Counted from the first letter of the stretch, positions 1 through 11,604 are shown. The stretch is DNA of 64,000 nucleotides from Phytophthora sp. 'mugwort' (GCA_033558025.1 JAUCEF010000017.1:2666001-2730000); one strand, 5' to 3'. The notes: generated by a model not told the origin, from the sequence alone. Translations and numbers: made by a program.

Positions 1-357
1 GCTGGCGCTCGACGTGAAAGTGCATTACTTCTTGCTGTTCGGAAGCGACAGCACCAAGTGGCGCGGCTACTGTTGGAAGCGGGTGCCGACGCAGAACTAG
101 CCGATCGGGGCGGGAACACCGCGACGCAGGTGCTTGCTCGGAACAAGCAGGACGCGCTGCTGCAGTTGTGCGAAGCTGCTAACAGCAAGTCTCAGCGCCA
201 GCTTGCGTACGACTCTCCTACTGCAGAAGATGTGCTGGTGTCTACGGACAGCGGGGGATCTCACAAAGAGGAAGAACTCCGACGAGCTGAATCGCACGAT
301 GGGGTCGATACAGACGCCACTTCCAACGACATGTTTGCTCATGTCGACGAACGATAG
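1..357 (+). CDS. Ankyrin-repeat protein, 3' end (partial)
   Basis: The frame is open from base 1 to a TAG at 355-357, so this is the C-terminal 118 residues of a gene that starts outside the window. The first 60 or so residues read as an ankyrin repeat, with an ALLLAVRKRQHQVARLLLEA helix pair, a GAD turn and then a second outer helix. The rest is an acidic, Ser/Thr-rich tail without a recognisable domain. Ankyrin repeats mediate protein-protein contacts, so no specific role can be given. Any other domain lies upstream. An intron in the visible part is not needed. Confidence 0.6.
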   Translation, partial: AGARRESALLLAVRKRQHQVARLLLEAGADAELADRGGNTATQVLARNKQDALLQLCEAANSKSQRQLAYDSPTAEDVLVSTDSGGSHKEEELRRAESHDGVDTDATSNDMFAHVDER

Positions 358-567
358 TGAGCGCATTCTCGAGTTATCTTCGATCGGAAGACTCGCTAAC
401 ACTCAAAGTTACGTGCCATTGAAGTGGGAGGTAAAGAGTCCTCGTATTATAGACCAGTTTTGTGAAGCGGTATACAGTCTACTTCAAGTTGCCTTTATGG
501 ATCGTACACAATACTATTAAATAGCATAATCAATGCGTTTAAGGGCTCAATTGTGTACCAAGCATTG

Positions 568-1468
568 ATGAGCTCCGCTACGAAAAAGAAGAAGCGGCGG
601 CCGCGGCTCGCGCCGCGATATGCGTTACGAAAAGACCAAGACGAGGAGGAGGAGAAAGAAGCCAATTGTGTCGTCAACATGCAGCAGGCGGAACTGGTGC
701 TTGAGGTCTTCACCTCCGCCACGTGCCGCTGCTTCGTGCTCAAGTCCTTCAGCGAGGCCAACTTCCACAAAAGCCTCAAGTACGGCATCTGGAGCACCAC
801 AACGCTGCACAACGCGTTGCTGGACCAAGTGTTCAGAAGTGACCTGACGGCTGTGAGGCCAGTTTTATTCTTCTTCAGGTACCTTTGACGTGAAAGACAT
901 TTTACTTTCTTAATCAGGTTATGAGCCCATCAGGACTTATGTAAGGTATGTTATATTGCTGACAGTGTGTGCGGCACCAAGCACTTTAATGGAGTAGCTC
1001 GCATGACGTCAGGGGTGCGCACGGACGTGCAATTTCAGCTCTGGGAGAAGCTGAAATACGAGGGGTTCTTCCACGTCGAGTGGCTGTTAGTCAAAGACGT
1101 GCCAAACTGCGTCTTCACGGGGGTCAAGATGAGCAACACACCGACAAAAAAGTCCATCACGTCGTGTCGGGACTGTGAAGAAGTGATGTTTGAAGAGGTA
1201 ATGCTATGCTTTTGACTCCGGGTTCGCAGTACAGAGCAAAGCTGAGCTGACGTGTCGAAACGTTTATCGTTAGGCCAATGAGTTTCTGTCCATCTTCACG
1301 GAGTTTCATAGCCGCTCGAGTGCTTGGGACGATTTTGTACACTACGACCAACTACAAGAGCAACTGGAGCGCAAACGAGGACTAGTGTTGCCGGACGAAG
1401 CTGGCAAGACCGACGTGGACTCGTACCTTAGACCTCTTCAACAGGAAACCCCAGCAATACTCGCGTAA
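568..1468 (+). CDS. YTH-domain RNA-binding protein (putative m6A reader)
   Basis: Three exons (568-878, 966-1197, 1274-1468) give 245 residues. Introns 879-965 and 1198-1273 are GT-AG, and both joints restore YTH-family sequence. A basic N-terminus (KKKKRRPR) is followed by a YTH domain from about residue 45 to 215: FVLKSFSEANFHKSLKYGIW, then FFFSVCGTKHFNGVARM, then EWLLVKDVPN and a late SRDxQEV-like segment, ending in AWDDFVHYDQLQEQ. The domain binds N6-methyladenosine in RNA. The protein is short for the family and lacks the long disordered region of YTHDF proteins, so it is little more than the domain. The second aromatic-cage position follows the first intron. The gene is convergent with the K+ channel, 110 bp away. 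Confidence 0.88.
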
Positions 1469-1578
1469 GAAAGTTACATGCAAATTGGGTTTTATCATTG
1501 AAGCGCATCACTTTGTATGAAACGTCAACGTCGCGTGCATATCGCCCCCTTACTCACTGTGTACTGTATGTGAAGATG

Positions 1579-4546
1579 TCAAGAGAGACTTCCGTTCGTG
1601 TCTTTTGCTTCGATGTCAGTGACAGGCATACGTATCCTGTCCATATCTTTCTTCAGCTTCAGTACTTGAGTGAGCAGCAAGTCCTGCCGACGAGTAGCTT
1701 CTTCTAACAGCGAGGCCACTTCTGTGATCATGATGGACATACCGGGGCTCACTCCAGTTGATCCAGCGCTGCCGGAATTTCGACGCACATTACTATTGAG
1801 ACGCACGGAAGTTGGCGTACGTATATGTGCACTATGCCGTTCGGGTGGCCGCTGTTCCAGCGGGAGTCGCTCTGTCGACGGATGACGAATAGGCAAACGG
1901 GTTAGAGTAGAGAGGGTCGGCGTTGATACTATTGGTACTGTTGGGGAAGTTGCGCTTCCCATGATCGGAGTAACAACATGCGACTTCCCCATGGTAAAAG
2001 ATTTTTGCTCGGTCCTCGCTGCGGATGGAGATAACGCGAGTGCTGCTGCTGCGGTCGCCATGATGTTACTTGCACTGAAATGCGACGACTTCTGCTTCTG
2101 CTTCTCAATTCCAGGATTGGAGCTCATGGCGGCAGCACGGCCCTGTGCGATCTGAGCCATCTTCCCCTGCATCACTGGGAACAGAGCTAGCGCTTCAAGA
2201 AATCGAGCACGAGAGAGCATTCGAAGTTCACAGAAGCAAAGCGTCCGCACGGTGGCCGTCCGACGATTATCCGGGCTCAAGATGGCCATCTCACCGAAGT
2301 ATTGATTCTCGCCGAGGATACCAATCCGAATGTTTTTCCTGACAACTTCCACCGCACCACGGAAAATGAAGAACATTTCGTGGCCAATTTCCCCTTCGAT
2401 GATCGCATCCTCAAGCGGAGCGAAATGGATCACGCGCATATTCAACGCGAGCTCCATGAGGAAATTTGGCTCGCTGCCCGTGAAAAACGGGAACTTGCGC
2501 AAGAACTGGTCGTTGATGCTCAGCGCAATCTTTGATCGCAACTTGGAGGAAAGATCGTTCAAAATTTGCTGCTCCGAGTTCAGTTTACTTTCACGCGATT
2601 GCCGAGTGTTGTGATAAAATTCTCGAATCTCCATGCGAAGTTTAACTGGTAACTCGCGCGCATTCATATACTCGTTCACCTCGTCAAGTTTTTGTCGAAA
2701 TACTGTTTCTTGAATAGTTAAACTTGACACAAGCTCCACAATCTAGCAAAGAATGATAAATCCACTCAGATTGGTTTTTAGGAGTAGAGTGCTAATACTT
2801 ACGTTGGTAATTCCGTAGGCAAAGATACCCCCGCCGACTATCATTGCGAACACGCAGAAGACTCGCTCGTTTGCACTTTGCGCGGCTACATCGCCGAATC
2901 CGATCGTAGATCTGATTTAGCACAAACCATTAGTATCGATACGCCACTGTGATAAATTAATAAACTGCAAACTCCTTACAATGTCTGGACCGAGACGTAT
3001 AATGCAGCGACGTAACGATCCCATTTGTTAGCCTTCGGTTCTTCGAGACCCTGTGTTCTGATCCAGCTGTGCTCGATATTGGACGATCCGATCGCGTGAA
3101 AGGTGCAACTGAACCAATGGTTGATGAAGATGACCATAAGGCAATATTTCATGAGGGAGCTGAGAGTGGATCGGATGAAGATGGCGTTCTGAATACGCCG
3201 CAGGATGCGGGAGATGCGAAAGAGTCTCAGTAAACGAACGAGTCTCAATAGTTTCACGGATTTCCGCAAAGTCGCACTGTAATTGCTGTCTTCCGTGAAA
3301 ATGTAGCCATACGGCAGTGCTGCAATCAGGTCAACAATAAACCAAGTCTGCAGATATCTTGCTGCTACAAGTCGGCGATTGTAGCGGATTGAGCCGTCCT
3401 TCTCTACTGCCGTATTAAATGTCAAAATCTACAAGAAAAAACACGTAAAAAAAAAAAACAATTTTGTAAATCCCCGCACCGAGACGTTCCCACTCATCTT
3501 AAAAGATCGTACAATGTCGATGAGAAAGAAAACATCTAGAACTGTTTCAAATGGGTTGTCCTTGGCCTCGACATCAAATGATGCCTTAAACTGCGCAGTG
3601 TAACGAATAATTCGATAGTTAAGAGTGCATCCAACAGTCAAAACGCCTACACCTTAGTACGTACTGGTAAAATAATCGCATTGTAAAAAATGAAAGTGAT
3701 ACTCGAAAGATCCCAGAAGAGACGAAAGCGCCCAAGTGGGTCGAGCATCCGAGCTGTTCGGCGTGCTAGGTCTTCCTTCCCAGGAATTGTTCGTTCAGTA
3801 TGAAGAGCGGCAACATGTCGTCGAGATGGGACAGGCTTTATCGTAACACCAGCTGCCTTTCGCAAGTCTTCACGCTCCGTTGCAGCATCCTTTAGCGTTT
3901 TGTCGTTGGCCAAGCGTGGCATTTTATCGTCGAGCAAGTCACTTCCTTTGTCTGCCTCCTTCTTTTCCTCTTCCTGGTGCATTTCATCCATTTCGTCTTC
4001 GATAACATACAGGCCTTCGCTTCCCATCATTGTGGCCTGCACTTTTTGGTAATTTTCATACTCCTCTCCAGGGGAAAGCGTCATTCCAATACCCCGCATT
4101 TGGCTGGGGCTTGCTGCCTCCTCTGCGCCAGCAGCAGCGGCATCTGTAGGAACTCCTGCAGCCAAAAGTGTGTTGCTGATTTGCTGCGCAAATTGTGTAC
4201 GGCGGCGCAATCGCGAGTAGTAGAAAGCATCCAGGTCTAAATCCTACATAGATCCAATACAGTACACAGTTCGTCAGCTTGAAAACAATAATAATAATCT
4301 ACTGTCCTTACCAGTTCTGTTGGTGATGCTTTGCTCGTATCTAGCATTTGCAGCAAATGGGTCGAGCCTTTGCGCACCATTAGCTAGTCAAGCACACCAA
4401 CAAGTCAGGAAATGATATCCTCATCGTAGGCACTCAAAGATGCCGTTCACCTTTGCATGGTCGTAAGAATTCCGCTTCCTGCCTTCCGAGTTGTTTTTAT
4501 GTGGCAAAAGGTTGGCATCGAGCTGAACACTCTTGGCGTCCACCAT
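1579..4546 (-). CDS. Voltage-gated-type K+ channel with cyclic-nucleotide-binding domain
   Basis: Seven exons (4546-4451, 4383-4312, 4243-3665, 3590-3513, 3428-2980, 2911-2803, 2742-1579) give 848 residues. After an acidic cytoplasmic N-terminus come S1 (FYNAIILPF, across an intron), S2-S3 (VLDVFFLIDI joined to ILTFNTAV), and S4 with regularly spaced arginines (LLRLVRLLRLFRISRILRRI). S5 is MKYCLMVIFINHWFSC, and the pore helix and filter TLSTIGFGDV is assembled across intron 2912-2979. S6 is followed by a C-linker. A CNBD has a phosphate-binding cassette FGEMAILSPDNRRTATV that keeps the Glu and Arg that contact cAMP/cGMP. The GFGD filter indicates K+ selectivity. The order matches the EAG/HCN/plant-Shaker superfamily. 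The 180-residue tail is Ser/Thr/Pro-rich. Direction of gating cannot be predicted. Confidence 0.9.
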
Positions 4547-4900
4547 CCTAGCTGCTTCCACCAACAATCTAATCAAGTTGGGTGCCACACGTGGTGATAC
4601 AGCAGTCTAGTCACCTCTCCACCGGCATCCGAAAGACCCTCCTCTTTATTGCTGAGTTCACCGGTTCAAAACGATGCATCGTCCAACCGCCTCGAAAATA
4701 AAACGAAAACTCCCGCTCAAAGCCAAACACGTAACACACAAAACGACTCAATCGATAAAGAGTTTAATCGATCGATGTTCCGCACAAGTCGGTTTTGACG
4801 CATGTCAGTATGTCGACAATAATGATCTTTGGGATGTCACCGAAACCCTGATTGCTTCAACTGCAGGGTACTTCGATTTAGTTATGCGCAAGGCTTCTTT

Positions 4901-6512
4901 CTAAGCGTAGTATTGCAAGGTGGTCTTCTTCTTGGCCGCTACTACCGAAATGCCCTCCATAAAGTCCTCGTGCTTGATCACGTTGCTCTCACGACGCAGA
5001 GCCAGCATACCAGCCTCAACGCAAACCTGCAGTAAGTAGCCCAAGAGCATTAGATTGACAAAATTTATACAAGCAGATACGTTTTTGTTGGAAGGGTGAG
5101 CACGTACCGCCTTCAGTTGTGCGCCGTTGAAGTCGTCGGTGGAACGCGCCAGCTCGTCGAAGTTAGTATCTGCAGGATAGTCATAGAAAATGAACCAATT
5201 AGTCTGGCAAAGCATCACTCAGAAATGTCAAGCACGTTTACCTTCTGTGTCGACGTTCATCTTCCTGGAATGAATCTGCAGGATACGGGCGCGCGCCTCT
5301 TCAGTTGGGTGCGGCAGCTCAATCTACACAAGAAATCAATGAATCAGCATCAGTGCCTCTCTCCTTCCAGTGATAACTTTCAAATTGCTGAACCGATTGC
5401 AAACCTTGCGATCCAGACGTCCAGAACGAAGAAGAGCAGGGTCCAACACATCAGGACGGTTTGTGGCAGCGATCACCTTGATCTTCGTGTTGTTCGTGAA
5501 CCCATCCAGCTGGTTCAGCAGCTCTAGCATCGTACGCTGCACCTCACGGTCACCGGATTGCTCGCCACCGAATCGCTTCGTACCAATGGCATCCAACTGC
5601 GAATAAGAGGCAAGCAAATACGGTAAGCGTCCTGTTACCTCTGATCCCCTTCACAAAGCCTGTCTTCCTCACCTCATCAATAAAGATAATAGCACCACCG
5701 CGGCCTTCTTCCTTGCACTTCTCCTTAGCCAGTTCAAAGGCATCTCGCACAAGCTTAGCGCCATCACCAATGAACATCTGCACGAGCTGTGGGGCGGCCA
5801 ACTTTAAGAAAATGGCGTCCGTCTGCTTTGCGCAGGCTCGCGCCAGCAGCGTCTTGCCAGTGCCGGGAGGTCCATGTAGCAGCACGCCCTTGGGGGGCAT
5901 GATGCCAATAGCGTCGAACCGCTCCTTGTGGGTCATGGGAAGTACGACAGCTTCCACAAGCTCCTGGATCTGCTTGTCAAGCCCGCCGATGTCGCTGTAC
6001 TCTTCCGTAGGCTTCTCGTCCACCTCCATGGCCTTGACTCGCGAGTCGTACTCGCTCGGAAGCTTTTCCAGGATGAGGTAACTATCTTTGTTGACGCCCA
6101 CCAGGTCGTTCGGGATCAACGTGGTCGAGTCCACAAGGCCGGGGATGGGCAGGAAAATGGTCTGCCGCGTGCTCGTCTTGATGACGGCGCTCTTGCCCTT
6201 GCGTGCGGCGTCTACATCCGTAGCGGCGCCGTCCTGCTCGTCCTCGTCATCTTCAAGTTTCAACACCTCAACCACGTTGGCCACCAGATACGGCAGCTGT
6301 TTGTTAAGCTTCACCTTCTCGTTGTTCTCCTTAATGCGCTCGCGCTGCGAGTTGCTCTCGTGGTTGATGCGTTGGATGTCGCTGCGCATGATGCGGATAT
6401 CGTTGTCCAGTAGGCGGATGCGCTGTCGCAACTCCTCGTTCGACATGAGCAGGATCTCCGGGTCCAGCCCCTCGTCCGCGCCCCAGATCTCCGACGACTC
6501 CAGCCCGCTCAT
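4901..6512 (-). CDS. RPT5: 26S proteasome regulatory ATPase Rpt5 (subunit 6A)
   Basis: Five exons (6512-5673, 5596-5405, 5323-5242, 5169-5108, 5026-4901) give 433 residues, close to yeast and human Rpt5. An N-terminal coiled coil (about 20-85) precedes an OB fold and one AAA+ module. That module has Walker A GPPGTGKT, Walker B IIFIDE (interrupted by an intron immediately after the Glu), and arginine fingers in [10 protein letters not shown]. The C-terminus is the HbYX-type tail QYYA, which docks into the 20S alpha ring to open the gate. The ATPase unfolds ubiquitinated substrates in the base of the 19S particle. All introns are 72-81 nt GT-AG. Confidence 0.95.
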
Positions 6513-6655
6513 GTTCGTTAGTGTTATTCTTTTCAGGAATGCGCACTGGATCCTCCCCCTCCATGATAAGATACCGCGTTTGAATTGGTTGACAAAGAAG
6601 AAATAGAGAGCTGTGATTGATGCAAAATAGATTCAGACCGATATCGATATAACGG

Positions 6656-8628
6656 TTATTCGAACCGACCCGACCACTTGGTGACGCAGCCGACGTGCAC
6701 GAACTCGGTGGTGTCGTCGGTGTAGTCGTCGTCGTCTGCAGCGATATGGCTGCTCTCCTTGTTCCTGCTGGCCCCCTTCTTCTTGGCGACCTCCTGCATG
6801 CAGGACACGATGGACACCTCCTTGGTGTCGACGTCCTGCGATATCCGGATCTCGGCGTCTGGGTTGAAGGGACGCAAGTAGCGCAGCAACTTCGACTTAA
6901 GCAGCTGAATCGGACCAGTCTCCACGTCGCGGGCGCCATACTTAGCAAACACTTTGCTAGACTTGACCTTGCCGTTAACCACAGCGGAGCGAACTTTGTA
7001 ATGCACCGAGTCCAAGCGAGACATGTAATCTGCGATGTTGTCCTACCAGCAACCAACGAGATGCCAATGTTAGTTAACAGCCGAGCAGCCGAGTACGACA
7101 TCAAGTACGTCAGGAACTCACCTCAATCCACAGTCGGTGCCAGTACTTGCCGCGATAATTTTCGTCCAGTTGCCGAAGCTTGAGCGCAATGATCTCGACG
7201 ATATGTTGATGCTCGAATGGCAGGAACGGGATGACCTGCAGGTTCCAGGAGTCGATGACAAATGTTAGCAAGAGCAGACATGTCAGACAGAAACTACCGT
7301 CAATTACTAATAGCGGGCTCGACGCACCTGATCGATCATTTTGCCAAAATCCAGCCGCTTCCATTGGTCATCTAGGGCCGACTTGACAACCCTTTCGAGT
7401 TGCACAGTCGGTATCTCATCCCGAGTATCGTACTGAATCATGACTTGCTCCATTTCTCCGACGCCTATGTCTGACACCAGGACAAAAATCACCTGCATAG
7501 GTATACACTGTAAATATCACACCAAATTATATCAAGCATTATGCTGGCTCATTTCGGAGTCAGGGGCCTACATACGTTGGCGGTATCGATATTCTTGGTC
7601 ACCCCGTGTTTATAGTAGGAAAACTGCGAGTTTTCACTCACAGCCTCCATGAGAACTGCACCAACATCAGCCACAATGTTATTTTCCATATATGCCAGCT
7701 TGAGGAGCTAGCAAAAGATCGCCGTACCGTCCAGAGTGTGCGGAATCACCTTCTGCACCTCATCGATCACCACAACGGCTTTTCCTGAGCAGTGGTGCAA
7801 ATGCTCCGCCAGTCTGCAACAATAATCATACATCAAATGTGTTAAATATTTAAGTGTTGTAGCAGAACACGTAGTGGGAAACTCGTACCTTGTCTTAATC
7901 TGCGTGTGGTACTCCGTAATGGGGTTTGTAAAGTTGTCGCTGAAGTCTTCTCCACTGTAGTTGCATTCGTCATCACCAACAGCAAACTAACGTTAATCAA
8001 CGTCACCACAATACATACAGCATAGTTATATTCTCGTCATCCAGCGGCACACACCGGAAGATCAGCAATCCCGACGGCACGCGCTTCTCACTGTTCGGCA
8101 GCTTCTTCTTGCGTTTAAAAAGCGCCTCCGCGATCAAGTTGGACATCTCCGTCTTTCCGGTGCCTGTGGGCCCCGTGATGGCCAGCACCAGCGGCGCGCG
8201 GTCCTTCGTGGAGCTCCGTCTAGAAGTCAAACCGCACACATTGCAGTCAGACCATCACTCTAACCGTTAAGTATTCCTCCACGCTCCCAACGCACGAGAA
8301 TTCCCAAGCTTCGATCGCTCCCACTACCGCCTCGACGGCCCGCTCCTGGCCCTTTAAGTTTTCATGCAGATGCTGACGCACCACTTGCGACGGCTTATCC
8401 ACGAAAGTGCACTGATCTGCTAGCACCCGTCCAAGCACAGCTACAAAGTGAGCAGCTACGTTACAAACTGATGGGTACATTTGAGTGTCACGCACAGCCC
8501 AGGCCCGTGTGGTACATGGCCGACTCCCAGATGTCTTCCCATCGGAGCTCTAGCGCGCAGATACTCTGTGACAGGCACGACGCAGCCAGCGACAGCAGTA
8601 GCAGCACGCGCGGCCAAGGCATCGCCAT
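6656..8628 (-). CDS. Secretory-pathway torsin/Clp-like AAA+ ATPase
   Basis: Nine exons (8628-8496, 8440-8296, 8219-8055, 7954-7889, 7813-7728, 7655-7576, 7492-7328, 7235-7122, 7042-6656) give 446 residues. A hydrophobic signal peptide opens the protein (MAMPWPRVLLLLSLAASCLS). The AAA+ core begins with a Clp/torsin-style leader (LGRVLADQ, then a conserved-looking QERAVEAVVGAIEAWEFS), Walker A GPTGTGKT and Walker B VVVIDEV, followed by NxxVxFVLVSDIG-type sensor 1 sequence. The C-terminal 120 residues carry an acidic DDDDYTDDTTE patch. The signal peptide plus Clp-like core suggest an ER-luminal torsin relative, although torsins have GKN or GKS where this has GKT. The exon 1 donor (8495) and the 100-nt third intron are the least certain joints. 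It shares a 189-bp divergent promoter region with the gene at 8818. Confidence 0.75.
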
Positions 8629-8817
8629 TGGCGTCTCTCTGTTTTCGATACAAAAGTTGCAATAAGCGAAGATTGATTTTTTCCTTGGCCGTCAGAATTT
8701 ATTGTAACGACTTATTTTATACACGTATATATTAGTATGACTTTTTGTTGACACTTAACAGCTATATTGTGTACAACTGTAAAAGGCAACGTTGAAGTGC
8801 GCACTCCTCCGACCAAG

Positions 8818-9580
8818 ATGCCGCGCGCCGCCACCTCCCGCCAAGTTTTCCGCGCTCAGCTCGTGCTGGTGGACGCAACAGGGAGCGGAGTTCTACTGAA
8901 ACATTCCAGGAGACACGGGGAGTTGGTGCTGGACGCAGGCGCACAGAGCGCGCAGCTCGTGTACCCACGGGTGGGCAGGTTCTTCCAGCGCAGGTTCGAG
9001 CAGCCACTCAAGTGCGTCTTGGGCAGGAAACTCCTGCGCATATACTCGAGCAACGGCAAAAGGAGCTTTACGTGGGATCGATGGGTGACAGTTGAGAGAA
9101 TAAAATGAAGCCAGGAGATTCATTTTGTGTGTTTATTAAGGTGTCGACTGTTATCGGAGGAAGACGCGGCCAAGTGTTCGGAGACGCTCCGCAGCTTCGG
9201 AGGTACGGGCTGGAAGGTATTTGTGCATTGGTTGCCTTAATGCGGCTGCTAAATAAAAAATACGTGCTTGGGTGACTGGTATTAGTGGAGGTCATCGCTC
9301 TTGGAGAGTCGATGCTGTCAACGGCTGAGGATCAACGCGTTCTGGTCGTGCAAGATGCTGCTGTTATTGCAGGTACGAAAGTCGTATTTGTGGTGCTTGT
9401 CCTCCAGTCTGAGGGTCGTGTGCTACGTGACGATATGAAGGAGCTGAAGCTGCTCTACAGGCTATTCGTGAGGCCTCTCCCAGGTCAATGCAAGCAGAGA
9501 TCCGTGACTACGAGGAATCCTCTCAGCTCCGAGACGACACCGAAGCGATTGTGCGGTCGATGTTTAGCATGGACACTTGA
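8818..9580 (+). CDS. Small four-exon protein of unknown function
   Basis: Exons 8818-9011, 9141-9202, 9286-9372 and 9441-9580 join in phase to 160 residues. I do not recognise the family. The N-terminus is a basic, beta-rich stretch (VFRAQLVLVDATGSGVLLK), then QPLKCRLLSEEDAAKCSETL, and an Ala/Glu-rich helical C-terminus (AEAALQAIREASPRSMQAEI) ending FSMDT. Two of the three introns (9012-9140 and 9373-9440) use an AAG acceptor, which is rarer than CAG or TAG, so those joints are less secure. The support is that every join keeps phase and converts frames with stops into one continuous amphipathic sequence. The ATG has a good context (aagATGc). Confidence 0.55.
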
Positions 9581-9738
9581 ACTGCTGTCGAGTTTATGCA
9601 AACTGAAGGTAACTGAGTCTTCTTTCATACGACTATTATGCCGAATTGATTCACAACAACCACGTATATTGTCCGTGAAAAACAGCACGTGACTGCCTTG
9701 ACGCACTAACAACATAGCAGAATACTTGATCAGCAGCA

Positions 9739-11121
9739 TTATCCGATGAGAGGATCGCTGCCGTACGCGTCGTACATGCCAAGAATAAAAACACTCGCAA
9801 ACTGCGAGATGATAACGCTGGCCAGGCCGTAGCGGTAAGCCCAATACAAGCGCTTCGAAGAGAGGCCATCCAACTCGTTAACCCAGGTCGATACCGTCGA
9901 CAGAGAGCCGAGGAAGCCGACCATGACGCCTCCTTGGCCCCACATGACGAAATGACGGTAGGCGGACATATTGTCCTGATACACGACACTTCCTACGATC
10001 TCCATAGCGCAGCTCAGGCATGATGCAGCCACGTTTGGGACGAAGGTGAAGAGCGGAAAGCGTTTGCACATGGGCTTGCTGTTGTACAATGACAGGTACC
10101 AGCGCAGCAGCGCGCCGAACGGTCCGAAGCAGAGCGCAAGCAATCTCGAACTCGGGTAGTTGTCAAAGCCACAGAACGCCAGAAGCCAAAAAAGCGCCGT
10201 CAGGAGGGTCGCTGTCATGACCCAGATTATATTGTGGTGGTGAACCGGATGCTGCTCGTGCTCCACTTGCGTGATTTCCGCCATCAGTTCATTGCACGAG
10301 TCCCGCGCCATAGCCAGCGACTCCTCTGTAGCACGCACTCTTCGCGCTACCAGCGGCCCGAAAGTGTGCATCTTGATCTCCCGGAAGTGCTTGATGTTCC
10401 TCTCCAGGTCCAGATTGAGCTGTCCGAGGTTGACTGGCGGTTTGCGAAACGGGTACTCCTGCAACGTGAAGTAGTGTACGATGCCCTCAGCCACATGGAA
10501 TCCCAGTCGAAGGCTGACCATTGCGCTCGCCACTTGTACACACAACATTAAAATGGCGTTGAGCCAGCGGCCGTGGACGAACATGAGCGCCGCGCCGAGA
10601 TCCCAGCTCGCGAACGTGGTGCAGCAGCCGCAAAAGCCAGTGGTCACTCCCGTTAACAGCACTTCGTATTGACCACGTAGCACCGGTTTGATCCGGGTCG
10701 CCAGCCCCATGACGAAGCAGCCGACTACGTTCGGCAGAAAGTAGCCGAAGCCCAGCAGCTTGAGTAGTGCCGTCTGGCTCTCATACATGACTTCGGCGAA
10801 CTCAGTGAGCAACACGCGAACCCCCACGCCCAAGTATGCGCCGATGAAGACGCTCATCATGACGGGGACGTATTTGTCCAAAGTTTTCCTAAACGAGGCC
10901 CTCTCTGGGGCGGCTGCAGCTAACTGGTCACTGACAGCTACCTCGCTGAACTGTATTTGGTCTACTGGCACGGCGACATCGGCTTCGTCTGTAGACGACG
11001 TGCTGCTCCCAGGTTCTTGCACACGCTCGGACGCCGGCGTGCCCAACGTCGTGTAGTCCTCCGAGATGGTATGCATCGAGCGTACGCTTCGGAGCGAGCC
11101 AACGCTTCGAAGTGTCGCCAT
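9739..11121 (-). CDS. Two-domain fluoride channel, CrcB/FEX family
   Basis: One uninterrupted exon of 460 residues. After a Ser/Thr-rich cytoplasmic N-terminus (about 1-85) there are two homologous four-helix CrcB units. The first has GAYLGVGVRVLL, the FLPNVVGCFVMG helix and TGFCGCCTTFASW. The second has FGPFGALLRWYLS, FVPNVAASCLS and VGFLGSLSTVSTWVNEL. A hydrophilic linker of about 80 residues with predicted helix separates them. Bacterial Fluc channels are antiparallel dimers, and eukaryotic FEX proteins fuse the two units as here, exporting cytoplasmic fluoride across the plasma membrane. The second unit has degenerated motifs, as in yeast FEX, where one pore dominates. The ATG at 11121 is the first in frame. 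Confidence 0.9.
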   Translation of the reverse strand: MATLRSVGSLRSVRSMHTISEDYTTLGTPASERVQEPGSSTSSTDEADVAVPVDQIQFSEVAVSDQLAAAAPERASFRKTLDKYVPVMMSVFIGAYLGVGVRVLLTEFAEVMYESQTALLKLLGFGYFLPNVVGCFVMGLATRIKPVLRGQYEVLLTGVTTGFCGCCTTFASWDLGAALMFVHGRWLNAILMLCVQVASAMVSLRLGFHVAEGIVHYFTLQEYPFRKPPVNLGQLNLDLERNIKHFREIKMHTFGPLVARRVRATEESLAMARDSCNELMAEITQVEHEQHPVHHHNIIWVMTATLLTALFWLLAFCGFDNYPSSRLLALCFGPFGALLRWYLSLYNSKPMCKRFPLFTFVPNVAASCLSCAMEIVGSVVYQDNMSAYRHFVMWGQGGVMVGFLGSLSTVSTWVNELDGLSSKRLYWAYRYGLASVIISQFASVFILGMYDAYGSDPLIG

Positions 11122-11604
11122 CACGGTCCGCCGTCAATCGTCCAGCTGGCTAGGTTTCTGGAAAACGCCAAAATGGCGAATTATTCCATACAAAAGCGTA
11201 GTCACAGGGGGGCCAGCCTATATCCGCTCGCTAATCGCACTCGCTCCATTCGCTCTCCAGCTTCGCGGGTCATTCCGTGTGCTCTGCGACACGGCAGTTA
11301 TGCTAGTCTCGTATCATACGACTCGTTTGGGTTGAGGGGACGCACGCTGTTCATGACGGTGCAGTCAGCACTAATGAGGCGGGGGCCACCGAGTCGCGGG
11401 GTATTCTTTCGGCGCCCGCCCTGGCTATCCGCTCCGGCTGGCGAGTGCCACATCTTCCGCCCTGGAAGGCGTCAAGAGCTCAACGCGACCGCTACTTAAA
11501 AGTACTGTAAGCTTACATTACCGTAACTACACAACGTCGTATATGAGCGGCTAACTATTAGACTCGACGAACGGCCAAGACTGTCGGGCGTCCATGGGTC
11601 GTCA
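11122..11604. other. Intergenic, 5' flanks of two divergent genes
   Basis: This is the space between the starts of the fluoride channel and the small spliced gene. A reading frame on the + strand extends from the antisense of the channel N-terminus into it but has no family resemblance. No promoter element was convincingly identified. Confidence 0.4.

Noticed and set aside
3597..3668. Continuous coding through 3591-3664 with VGCTLNYRIIRYTAQ in the channel
   Set aside because: The frame is broken upstream, and a GT-AG intron there restores the family join ILP|FKASF between S1 and S2.
4674..4904. 76-codon frame on the + strand next to Rpt5
   Set aside because: AT-rich, no family resemblance, and overlaps the 3' end of Rpt5 on the other strand.
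9285..9692. A single 135-codon frame starting at GTG
   Set aside because: Only its first part is coding in the spliced gene at 8818-9580. Past 9372 the better coding frame is a different one, reached by splicing.
10957..11499. A 180-codon frame on the + strand across the start of the fluoride channel gene
   Set aside because: Its first part is antisense to the channel N-terminus and the remainder resembles no protein. Composition is Arg/Pro/His-rich, as expected of a shadow frame.
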